A DNA stretch of 64,000 nucleotides from Isoetes taiwanensis (taxonomy: Eukaryota; Streptophyta; Lycopodiopsida; Isoetales; Isoetaceae), in the NCBI GenBank assembly GCA_021234155.1, contig JAJEKV010000024.1, positions 13,242,913-13,306,912 on the forward strand, in the 5' to 3' direction. Below are positions 53,391 through 64,000 of the stretch, one piece after another. Below the pieces are notes generated by a model. It was given only the letters and a program-made list of their open reading frames with translations. It searched no databases and was not told the DNA's origin. The position numbers were made by a program, and so were the translations under genes. How positions within the stretch are numbered: position 1 is the stretch's first letter; each line of letters starts with the position of its first letter.

Positions 53391-56100
53391 TTTCACTGAT
53401 CATAAGGGAATTCTTTGAGCTAGTTGGCTCTCCAGAAACACCTATTGATGACTCTACATTGCTGATAACCTCTTCAGAAGGAGAAATCCAGAATTTATTG
53501 AGATCTATGACTCCTGGTAAGAGCCCTGGACTAGACGGCCTCTCCTCGGAATTTTATGAAAACTTCTGGGATACCATGAAAACAGACATTGCTACCTTTG
53601 TTCAAGGGGCCTGGGAAGCAGCCAAGCTCCACCCAGCTATTAATGCTGGCCTCATTGGCCCTGGCTCCCAAGGTGGACACTCCGTCTACTTTCTCAGATT
53701 GGAGACCTATATCCCTTACAAATACTTCCTACAAAATTCTAGCTAAGCTCTTCGCCGCTCGACTCAAAAGATTTCTGCAAGACAGGATAAGCTCAGTCTA
53801 GTCCACCTTTCTTTCTGTTAAGTGCATTCTGGATAACTTCATAGGGGCACATGAGGGACTAAATTGGGCCAAAATCTCAAATAAAAAATACGTGCTCTTG
53901 AAATTGGACGTCAATAGGGCATTTGACACAATTGACTGGGGGTTCTTCCACAAAGACATAACCCATCTAGGGTTTTCAGACAAAGTGGTGGACGAAGTGC
54001 ATAGCTTCAATGTGACTGGTTGTTCAGCTGTCCTAGTTAATGGGGCTGCATCAAAAACATTTGAGTGCAAAAGGGAAGTTAGGCAAGGCTGCCCGCTGGC
54101 ACTCTACCTTTTCCTCATGGTAGTAGAGCTAGTCACAAAAGCCACCATGGCACTTCATAGTCGTGGCTCCATACATTGCTTAAAGCTCGCTGACAATCTG
54201 GGAGAGCTATCCTTGATGCAATATGCAGATGACACATTTGTGTTTCTGCAAGATGATGGATGCAGCCTTCCTACTTTCCTCACTGCTATGGATCTCTTTG
54301 ATAAAGCTTCTGGGGTGATTCTGAATAAAGAGAAATGCACCATTGCAATGGATTCTAAAAACAATATATTGTGTGGAATCAAAGTCACTCTACTGCCACC
54401 AAATTACTTGGCTTACCTCTTGCAACCAATATAAATCTTCCAGGGTATGGGGGAGCCAACTGTGAACAGGATGAAGGAGAAACTTCAACAATACTCCAAT
54501 ACTCTATCCCTTGCAGGAAGAGCGGAAGAGTAGAGATCATAAATAGTACTCATGTTTCTTTTTCTTCAGCCATAATAGCAGACAAAAAATCCTACAAGGA
54601 TCTGGAGGTCACTATGAGGAACTTCATATGGCGAGATGCTCGAATGGTTTCCTGGGAAACATTGACTATTCCAAAAACGCTTCGGGGACTGGGATGTAAG
54701 GATCTCTTTCTTCAAGCACAAGCACTGGCAACAAAAATAGTCTGGAGGGCTTTGTTCACTATAGCCTCCTCCCTGCCCTAAAACTTGTTAGGTATTGGAT
54801 CCAGTCTACAAGCCGGGTAGGTGCCCCTCACTACCTCATCAGATGCTTCAAAGCCATTCCTTTAGCTTTTCTGGCACCAAGATCTAGTATATTAGGAGGA
54901 GGGGCGTTTGGCTCTGAAACACCCTCAGAAATATAAGGAATGGCTGCAGGCTGACCTACACACCATGAGTACAATTTGGTCACCTAATATCTAAGCTTTG
55001 TAAGAGGCCTTCACCCTCCAAACCTCTGTCACCAATAGAGGAATCTTCCACTTGATCACTCAGCAGAATCATGGACAGAACCTTAGGCATCAACAGGTAG
55101 ATACATTCTCAAATTGGCATTGCAATGGTCGGGGATATAAAGTCTCTGCAATCTATAAGCTCCAATTGGAAAACACTTTGCCAAAGGCGCTGATCAATGG
55201 ACACAACCAAGCAGATAGATAATCTCCAACATTTGCAAGGGCTGGCAGCTCTATTGTGCAAGCAAGCTCATTGTGTTCAGATGGCTCATCCTCAACAAAA
55301 GCCTCAAGACAAATTAATATCTTGCCAAATATAGGCCAGAGGTCTCTGAGCTCTGTCCTTTGGGATATGGAGCTATTGAAACCACGGTTCATATCTTCAC
55401 TTGCCCTTGGCTGCAACCGTTCTGAGCATGGATCCACCCTTTACTAGGAGATGTCTCTGCAGATGAAATTGGTCTCTTCCACTTCTTGAACACTAACTCT
55501 AGATTCCAAGGCGCCATCAGGACACTCTGCTGCTGGGCCATTTGGAAGCACAGAAATAATGTGGCCATAACCCACTCCAATCCCAATCACAATGAGCTCA
55601 AAGCAACTTTGCAGTGTCTGCTCATGGGAACTACTATGGCACATAGGTTTAAAGTAGGCCATGATTATGATGTCAATTGGAATTCTATTGGAACATTCTC
55701 TGGGTTGTTTCTATTCTTTGAAACTTATTCTTTGAAACTTATTTTAACAATCTTGATGATACTCTATGTAGATTACCTGGTGAAGAAAAAAATGAAGGAG
55801 GACACCATCGTGAAGTTGACCCCAACACAGTCGTGGTCTCCCAGCAACAAGCCATAACATGTCTGCAATGGGTCAAATCTGAGGTGATTGGTTGCATGAC
55901 CTTGGAGCATGTTTTAAAGGACAAGGATATCTAGGAGTTCATCAAGGAAATTAAAATGTATTTTGAAGACAAGGAGATACTTGGATCCTGCATCTACTTG
56001 ATTCGACCCCTTATGGACTAGCAGAACTCGACAACCTCATGTTCTAGCACACCAAAGGAGCATTCTCTCTCATTACCTTGAATGGAGTACTGTAAACATA

Positions 56101-58060
56101 TGTGAGCCTCTTGTTATCTACATAAAAACTTATCATCTGTTTCTGTTTCTGTTAGCATAGATCAACTCTCTATGTAGTGACCATTGTTTCCATGAATCAA
56201 TATTAACTGCCTTAGAAGCTAGTTTTTGGAATCTCGAGAATCTTCAATACATTTCGATTTCCCACATCCATTGCATTATCGTATGTTTAATGTTAATGGT
56301 CCAACCCCACAGGTTTGGAATGAAAGCCGCCATAGTAATTTTCACGTACATTTTACATAATAAATCAAATATACTTCATGAAATTGTAAATTAGAATCTA
56401 AGAGTTAGAAAATTGCAAATCAATTCTGTAACAAGAAAAGAAACAAGTTAGTTTTCTTAATAAGTTATACTAAACTTAAAAACGGTATTCTTAAAGAACT
56501 CCTCCTCCTATGATAAAGAGTGCACATCACCTAAGAATTACATTTCAAATCTCTTCAAATGAAACATCACATCAAAGAAAATCGGCTAGGGCTCGTTCCA
56601 TCAGCTACAAGGCCTACCAACCATCACATCTCATAGCAAACACTTTTAATTCTAGACCAACATCAATAATTTTATACTTTTTTTTTTTGGAAAGGCACAA
56701 AATGACAAACTTGCAATTCAGTTCATATCATCTCTTTTTTATACTAATGGTAAGCCCAATGGCACCGCTTCAAATAGAGATAATTATGTAAGAAAGATAT
56801 GGGTACATAGTACTTTTTGCGTCAAACTACATGGCAACGTAATGAAGGTTCTTTCTCACAAAATGCTAGCATCCCATAGGAATATATGCTAGATTGAAGG
56901 TTTTTTGTGACAAAATGTTGTTTTCTCTGCTTGAAATTGTTTCTTGGCTTCTATCAACATTGTTCTTCCATGAACCACAAGGATGATGCTACAACAGTCC
57001 TTGCCTCAAGTTAACAATCACAAGTTCAGAGATCAACATTCTCACATAGAATATGTTGAACTTTAGTTCAACGTATACTTGTTAACTAAGCGTCTAAAGC
57101 GTTGCCTAATGTTATCTTACGAATTAGCATTGATGATTAAAACTACACCCTACAATGGATACTCTCGAAAGAAAACCATTGAATGGCAGCTGGGAGACCT
57201 ATAGGTTTATGCATGGATGTATGTATAACATGTATAGCAGTTACTAGCAAGTAGAAATAAAATATAAATTACCTTGCATGCATACATGAAAAGCATGATA
57301 TTGTTACAATCTACCCCAGTGTGCTTGGAGGCTTCCTGCAAACCAATCCACATGCTCATCGTTTTCCAAATTTGATAAAACTAATGCAACATCTACACAT
57401 CATTGCATGATCCCAAATGATAAAACTCTCAAAACCATTAGGATGGTTGGCAACAAGGCTATTGAGCAACATCATATTGATTGATTAGGAGAGGAACCTT
57501 GGAATGTACAATGTAGCTATGGCAACCATATACACGGTTCGTTAACCTCACTTTTTTGTAGATATGCTATGCTGCTGGTAGCCTGTTTTGTAAGGCTACT
57601 TGGCTACACTTTTGACATTATCCATGGTGTAGAAAGAGCATAAAACAAAGGGAACCTTATGTGCATATACCACGCATCATTTGCAACCTTTGACATTTCA
57701 ATGTAAACTTACGCATATATCTAGCTATTGGAGAGCCAAATACATAAGGAAGTTCAAGACTGGAACATTTGGCTTCATTGATTGTAGTGCCAAATCGACT
57801 AAATGTATCTTCTATACAAGGGATATGTACATACCATATGAACAATGTCAAACTGCCAAGCATTACAAAGAGCCCGTAAGTGCAGATGCGTCTTTCAAAA
57901 ACCAGGGCACCATTACGCCTGCTGTCCTCCATAATGATACATGACAGACTTCTTGTTTTCTCCTCCTAAAATGTCTCTGTTCATACCAATAATCAGGTAA
58001 AAAAGAATAACCTTTACACCATAAATACCATATGTTGAAGTACACACCAGTGTGGTAATA
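56101..58060. other. Intergenic, no gene recognised
   Basis: Open stretches on both strands around 57657-57944 show no family motif. The right end is the downstream flank (3' UTR) of the methyltransferase gene. Confidence 0.4.
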
Positions 58061-58267
58061 TCTTCAGACTAAAACGGAGGCACCGTGGTATAAAAATCCA
58101 AGAACGCCAGTTTCGAGATCATTCCAACTGAAACATGCCAACTTTTCCTTAGAAACAGCAGTTATGTCAAGCTTTGATGCTATAAATCTCGACAAAAATA
58201 TAAACACTCCATGGCCATCAAAAACCAGGACTAGTATGCTAATGGGTTGGAACATGCCTAGAAGACT

Positions 58268-61200
58268 TCAATTCAAGAATCGACGACATCGCTTAGCACC
58301 ACAAAAACATGGAATTTTCTGGGTTTCCAAAGGAAACTTGTAGTCATATGTAAGCTCCTCGCCTGCACTGATTGACCTTTTTGAATAAATGAACACCTTT
58401 CTCTGCCCTTCAACAGTAATTATCTTTGTGTAGCAATTTGGCTGGTGACAAGACAGTAAAGTTGTAAGAAAATAGATGATTCAAATTTTCAAATACCTTT
58501 CATAAAGGCCTACCTCACAAGAATGGTTTATAAATCTTGCTAGCCCTCCACGTGTTGTAGCATCAACCTAAGCAAACTCCCAGTGAAGAAGTTCTTAGTG
58601 AATCAGGGACACTATTAAGGTAGTTAAAATATCTATCAGGCATCACAAAACAACACAGAACCTGCTCTATTGTTGAGAGAAAAATTTAGTAACAGCAACA
58701 GGATAAATTATAATGCCAAAGCCTGGGAATTTCATCTTGACGTAATGAACTTCCCTTACCACGTTTTCATCATCAATCCGAAACAGGTAACTGCTGCCTA
58801 TGCCCATTTTCTCATATTTGCGCTCCCTAAGGTCAGCAACCTAGCAAAATAAATGCAGAGCCAAAAATCAGGAAAAGAAACTGGTTCTTCCTTGTTATGG
58901 TAGATCAATTATGATTGAGGAGTATTTTCTCAGCATTTGATCCCCTTCTTTGCTGCTAAAACAGCTTGACTATGCTGTTATTAGAGGACATGTTATAATC
59001 AGTTTGTAGGAACAAAAGAAAACTGTTCATATTTTGGCCCTGTCTATACTATTGGTTTTTTCTGATCCTTGAGTAAACTACTATATTTTTAGGCCTGAGC
59101 ATACCTTGGGCCGAATGAGCTCGCCCACATATTCAATGACAAAATCTTCAGCATCTATTTGTTCGAGGGCCACCAAACCCCAATCGTGTATTTTACTCCT
59201 TTGAAATTTCAATCGTTTCTTTCGAGCCTATGAAACAGTAAAACCATTTAATCGAGGTATAATTGAAATGAGATGCAAACAATTGATGGGAACCTTGAGC
59301 TGGCTAAGCTTCAAGATGTCGGATCCTTCAACAGATGCGGCTAGTCTTCTAAGCTTTGCCCTATTTGTTCTAGCTGATTGTAAACTGTTGTTATTAGTCA
59401 TCAGCTGTGCAAAACTGCTCTTTTGCCGATGATAAGATGGTAACATATTCCGTTTCCTGGAGTGCATCCTTGCTCTTGACCAATTGCGCCATTCCCAGCC
59501 GTGAATGTAGCATCTCGCACAACCACTAGAACTTGGATGCTTGCTACCATCAACTGTCTTAGATGATAAATTACGTAGAGGTACTGCCTCCAACAGACGG
59601 GAGGTCCTTATGGGTCTACCGCGGTGTTTATTCTGGCTTGTATTCCCAATGGTTGAAACAGTTTTTCCAGGATCTGCAATTGATAACACCATAATAATTT
59701 TAGTAGTCAAAGAAATTATGACCTGCTTAATGTCTAACTTACCATTTAAACACGCTGAAGTGGAAAGCTCGGGCACATTGACTGTCTGTGATACCGAGTT
59801 TCCTAGGGATGAAGCCTTTAGTACAGATGATGCCTCTGAGAAGTTTCTTACTTGGCTGAGTTTTCTTTTCGATGGACTTACCTTCTTAGGTGTATGCAAA
59901 TTGTCATTAACTGTCTGTGGTACTACATTTCCTACAGATGAAGCCTCTAGTACGGTTGAAGCCTCTGAGAGGTTTCCTACTTGGCTGAGCTTTCTTTTCA
60001 ATGGACTTGCCTTCTTAGGTGTATGCAGATTGTCATTGTTTATTATTTGAACTCCTTTGACCTTGGTATTGCGTACCCGCTTTATCCTCCTTATGCCTTT
60101 TCTCCTAGCTCCCGTACCCATAGATTGGTCTAAACCATCTTCCTGCAAGTGATTGCTTTCATTCTTGGTATTTGCAGTTTTGTCTAGACGTGATAATACA
60201 TCTTCCTGGCTTTCAAATGGTGGGCTGCAATCCATAAATTCCTTATCTACAAGGGCTAGCTGTTTTTGAAGCCCAGTGTCTCCCAATGCATCCAAACATG
60301 CTGAAACATTTTCTGGGCTGTCAACTTGGGGGCTGCAATTAATGCTTCCCTTATCTACATAGGCAGAGTCAGCTGTTAAGAGCTGCATATTGAAGTCGAT
60401 AGTTCTAACAGGGCTACATGACAAATCTACTGAATCCATGTTTCGGTTACAGGCATTGGCCCCTGTTAACTCATCATGACATTGTACTTGCTTATTGGGT
60501 TCCTGAAATAACACAAGTACCTTAGTACCTTACACCAATCTAAATCTGTTGTTCATACCTAATCACACACCTCTTGAATTAGAAGTTTGCTATCCCTTTG
60601 AATTGGTGTTGTGCGCAGTTGTTTCTGTTTTACTATCCAGGTTTCCAAATGGTCACCAATTGGCATATCAAGAATTACACGTTTAATTGCCTCCAGCACT
60701 GCATCAAAGAGCCCACTCCTGAATGTCGATAGTGCAGCTTCTAAGGAGTCTTCTGCCACTGTCGAAGATGCTGATGTCCCAGAATTCTGGTTCAGCCAAC
60801 ACAAAGACTAAGAACTTAAATTTTAAAAATCATAGAATGGCTTATGAGATTAAGTAAGCATTTACAGACTCTTTGCGAACTTCCTATCAAGGACTGTGCT
60901 CTTAGAATAGTGTGTTTCGTTTTCTATTAAACATCAAGGCTTTCAAGTGGGACATAAAGATACCGAGCTATTCACATATAATAGTTTTAAGTTTGATTAT
61001 GAAACAGAATAAGTAAAATTAGTGTGAACGAGGATTTTATATACGCTATCCTCCTTCATGCCGTTGATGACTTGATCTTGAAACATGCTCCATGCTATCT
61101 TCCTTAACAGAACAACAATTCTCCTAGCTAGGGCAATACATAAAATAATTGGCCTTGTATACACAAGTTATAACAATTGACGAGTTTGAAAATCAGTAAC

Positions 61201-63353
61201 TGTTGTAGAAAGCTCCAATCCATACATAATACATAGACATCTTAAAACATACACGAGAATGAAGAATTACCTGCACGTGAAATCTTGTGTTACTAAATCC
61301 TGGTGGAACTTCTACCTCTGTTTCAGGTTTGGGCGGACCTAGTTGCTGAAGCCTAGTAGCATCACCAGAGCCGCCATGAAAAGCTGGTGGTTGATGAAAG
61401 CTCAACTCCTAAATAATGTGAGAAATGCAGGATTGAGTAGAACATTCATAACCAAAATTTTAGCGACCTTCACATAAATGAATGGGAAAACAAACCTGAA
61501 GCCTCCAATTTATGGCGCTGTCAATGATTATTCTTCCCAATTTCTGTATTGGCATTTTCTCGTACAGCTTTTCTTGAATGGCTATGACCAAGTCATGTTT
61601 AAAGGATATTTCATTGTAGAGTCCTGAAAAGTTCTCTGATTCTGCTAGAGAAGTCAAGAAAGAAACATCACTTGACAACTCAATCAGCCTTGACAATGGA
61701 GATGGCTTCATCTTAGAGTCGACATGCTCAATCTGCAATAAGAGAGTGGAATGAGGCTGGAAAAGGTGGTTGTAATGGACTGCTAACTCCTCAAAAACAA
61801 TTTAAAGGCTTATGGTTAACATAAGCTAAAAGTAATCCCCACATGCTTCATTTACAATGGGTCTATCTACCCATCCAAATCTATGCATCAAATTACCACA
61901 CACAAGCATTCACCATACCTGCAAGTCTGGAGGTATCCACTTGTGATCCCTTTTTTGATTCAAAACTTTCAAAGAAAATGGACCTCTTATCCGCCGGCTG
62001 GGATCTTTATAAATCCACCATGGTGTGAACCAAAACTGCGAAATAACCACTAGACAACTTCATAAGCTGTAACATTTCTGACCACAAAAACTAGAAAGAC
62101 AACCAGAGTAGATTCTTAAGGTTAACAGTATTATATACCTTCTTCTTTATATTCACAACAGCAACACGAAGGGCTTCCTTCGGACAAAGATAGTACAGGT
62201 GCCCTGATTCGCCACATGTATAGCATTTCTTTTGTTGTCTGTATGCGTCCCTTTCTTCATCAGTAAGAACCAGATTAATTTTTGCAGATGGCCCGTGCAG
62301 CACATTACCATTCCAAGCTGGAGGAAGCTGCCTAGATTCCATTGCCCTGTGTTCATGTATTCGAGATGGCTCCATCACTTTTTGAGACGGCTTTGCAAAG
62401 AATGGTTTGCTTTGTTGCCTGGCCTCATGTGAACATGGCTCTGACACATAACTCGTTCCATTGAATTCCACTGGTGGAGGCTTCCCTCCAAAAACCACAT
62501 CATCTCCCTGGTTCCATAGGCACGTCTCAAAAGTTTTGGTCGCATACTGTGATACAGAATTGGCATCTGTGCTTGTCACATGGGACGGATCCATGGTTGC
62601 GGAAAGGCATGGTTGTATACCATGGGACTGGTTCCCAAAGCCTGGAGGCAGGCTATCATCATTAACTTCCTCAAATTCTGGCTTATTACTCTCTGAAACT
62701 TTTGAAGCATTAGATAATGCATATTGGTCAGAACTATAAAATTTGCAATCTCCACCTTCCACTTTGCAATCTCCACCTTCCATATGCCAACGGTCATCTC
62801 CTCTTATTGCACTGAATTCTTTACTATGTGATTCATTTAACCAACCATTACAATGTTCAAACTTTGAGTTTTCTTTCGTATTACTTTTCTGATAGTTGTG
62901 ATTGATTGTTTTCAAATGTGCCTCACTTTCTTTGTCATGGTTTACTTCTCTTCGAGAAGGGTGCCACCTATTATCATCATCATCAGCATCTTCCCCCTCA
63001 TCCCGTTTGAAAGAGCTATATCTATTCAACCTGCGTGTATTACTCTGGTAAAAGCTCCTGCTATCTTTATCAGACATTCTAGTTTCATCCTGATTTCCTC
63101 GCTGACTTCGTGGAACATCACATGAGTGTCTTCCCCTTTCTCTGTCTCTCTCTCTATCCCTACCCCTCGACCATGGTTTCTGCCATTCATAATCTGATCT
63201 ATGTCCATTTGACACGATTCTATCATCATTAACTTTGTTCTCTGAAACATCAGAATGCTGTTTTCTGTTATAAACTGGCATGTCTTCATTATATTGCCAA
63301 TCTTTCCATGAGTGCTTGGATCTGCTATCATTCCATGAGACGTTCGTGTCCAT
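58268..63353 (-). CDS. ATXR7: ATXR7/SDG25-like Set1-type histone H3K4 methyltransferase, 11 coding exons
   Basis: Coding exons on the minus strand: 63353-62139, 62035-61919, 61732-61496, 61408-61271, 60807-60571, 60502-59743, 59673-59294, 59227-59105, 58840-58760, 58567-58514, 58441-58268. All have GT-AG borders and join in one open frame of 1171 residues. Domains: Arg/Glu/Asp-rich N-terminus; CCHC zinc knuckle [14 protein letters not shown] (about 380-393); GYF-like domain in exon 2 ([14 protein letters not shown], about 412-425); n-SET region [23 protein letters not shown] domain over exons 8-11 with [48 protein letters not shown] and EELTYDYKF; post-[16 protein letters not shown]-stop. SET residues for AdoMet binding and catalysis (NHSC, the TYDY Tyr) are present; the post-SET CRG is CRR. 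Arabidopsis ATXR7 activates FLC by H3K4 methylation and is longer (about 1400 residues). Start chosen as the first ATG after a TCAG acceptor-like site; an upstream coding exon is possible. Confidence 0.93.
59674..59742 (-). other. 69-nt stop-free intron of the methyltransferase gene
   Basis: GTAAGT...TTGCAG, length divisible by three and without an in-frame stop, between exons 6 and 7 (phase 1). Retention would add 23 residues between an acidic/serine-rich region and the n-SET part. Confidence 0.75.
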
Positions 63354-64000
63354 CTGACTGTAAAACTACCTTCTTGTAATTCACTAATGCCCAGCCCCTG
63401 AGCACATAATTACCTAGACAATTTTGGCGCATGTACCCTAACTATGTAAAGGACATACATTGGGCAAAAACCCATAAATTCAACACTTACATGCCGAAGG
63501 CAATCCCATTGTACTTATACGCATGGAAGAACGTACATTCGATGGATCATCAATCTATAACTTAAGATAATAACATAGTTCCATGTTTACAGAGACTTGA
63601 ATCAAAAAGATTAAATACATCCCAATTCAAAGAAGTATGAAAACCGAAACCACCCAGCAGAGGAATTTAACGCAGCTATTTTCCTCAACTTTATTGCCAT
63701 CATAACTAATCCATTCAAAGCTTTCAAGTTGGCAATCCAGGATCAAAATATAACATCGAAGAACCTAGAATTGAAGAAAAGGGGGTTGAATTGTGCCCCA
63801 AAAGCTGGATTGAATTAGTCTTCGTGGCATTGTTCGGATACAAATTCCTTTTCCAATCTGAAAGGGATGGTAAGGAGATGAGCCTTCATTGCCGGAAACT
63901 GCAAAACACAAGGTCGAGCAAAAGGGCCGGAGCTTTTTGGCGAAGGTCTTGTGCGCTGGATCGAACAAGACGAAGCCCCTCACCCTTACAAATTTACGAT
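63354..64000 (-). other. Probable 5' leader and promoter of the methyltransferase gene
   Basis: The ATG at 63353 is preceded on the minus strand by TTTTACAGTCAG, so a 5' UTR intron is likely. An upstream open frame of 72 codons (63983-63765) has no recognised motif and is probably UTR or chance. The true transcription start was not located. Confidence 0.4.

Larger units (their letters stand above)
51421..56100 (+). mobile_element. LINE E: decayed L1-type element
   Basis: A different lineage from LINEs A-D. Endonuclease end: VVFLTIQGHCLGVIN, then REMQWKDLAYWLPLQN, FSGDFNNTPLWDQKAGK and YSWSNKRACNDRI (51560-51910). Linker around 52140-52430. RT: MTPGKSPGLDGLSSEFYENF (about 53510), WRPISLTNTSYKILAK (about 53702), LLKLDVNRAFDTIDWGFF (about 53892), REVRQGCPLALYLFLMV (about 54075) and LMQYADDTFVFLQDDG (about 54213). 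Then the plant-L1 block AIIADKKSYKDLEVTMRNFI (about 54570), and a zf-RVT-like region near 55350 with CPLG...HIFTCPW, followed by TLCCWAIWKHRNNVAITH. Many stops and frameshifts. An AT-rich stretch at about 52440-53390 separates linker and RT. The 3' boundary is uncertain. Confidence 0.87.

Noticed and set aside
63765-63983. 72-codon frame upstream of the methyltransferase as a separate gene
   Set aside because: Lies in the expected 5' leader, shows no motif, and sits on the same strand just upstream of the real start.

Overview
The window is nuclear DNA of a land plant, most likely a free-sporing lineage with motile sperm (fern, lycophyte or similar). The reasons are GT-AG introns, PLS-class PPR coding sequence, a LAZ1/DUF300 fragment, a plant Set1-type methyltransferase and a fragment that reads as an (axonemal) dynein heavy chain, a family absent from flowering plants. 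The species cannot be named from the sequence. Gene density is very low and most of the window is transposon and duplicated or captured gene debris.

Layout. 1-1.4 kb: pogo/Tigger-type transposase remnant split by a hAT-type MITE that keeps a perfect 8-bp target duplication. 4.7-5.5 kb: stacked inverted repeats with G-boxes. 6.2-7.4 kb: 5'-truncated LINE. 10.7-16.5 kb: mosaic of decayed repeats with a three-exon dynein fragment. 16.6-17.0 kb: Mutator-like MITE. 17-20 kb: minus-strand LINE. 20.5-21.9 kb: minus-strand chimera of aminoacylase-1 and COMMD3 pieces under a dispersed promoter-like module. 22.4-48.6 kb: large near-identical duplications. Block A (LAZ1 fragment plus a PPR gene split by a LINE) occurs twice and block B (host of a nearly complete 4.0-kb L1-like LINE) three times; one B copy keeps the empty LINE site. 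Between them lie a tandemly duplicated dienoyl-CoA reductase exon, a glutaredoxin-family gene lacking its active-site half, and Copia and LINE scraps. 48.6-49.6 kb: second hAT element with an 8-bp duplication. 51.4-56 kb: decayed L1 LINE. 58.27-63.35 kb: the only gene that looks intact, an 11-exon ATXR7/Set1-type histone H3K4 methyltransferase gene on the minus strand.

Main observations. (1) Differences between the duplicated blocks sit largely at CAG/CTG triplets and are not deamination products, which suggests base-calling error at CHG-methylated sites; many apparent frameshifts may be false. (2) The L1-like LINE has ORF1 and ORF2 in one frame, separated by a single TAG, with no ATG before the endonuclease. 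(3) Four divergent LINEs share a tetraloop hairpin just before their 3' tails. (4) The A-B-A...B-B order with coincident breakpoints is either a real complex duplication or an assembly-graph artefact. The methyltransferase gene is independent of the repeats; the other coding pieces look non-functional.
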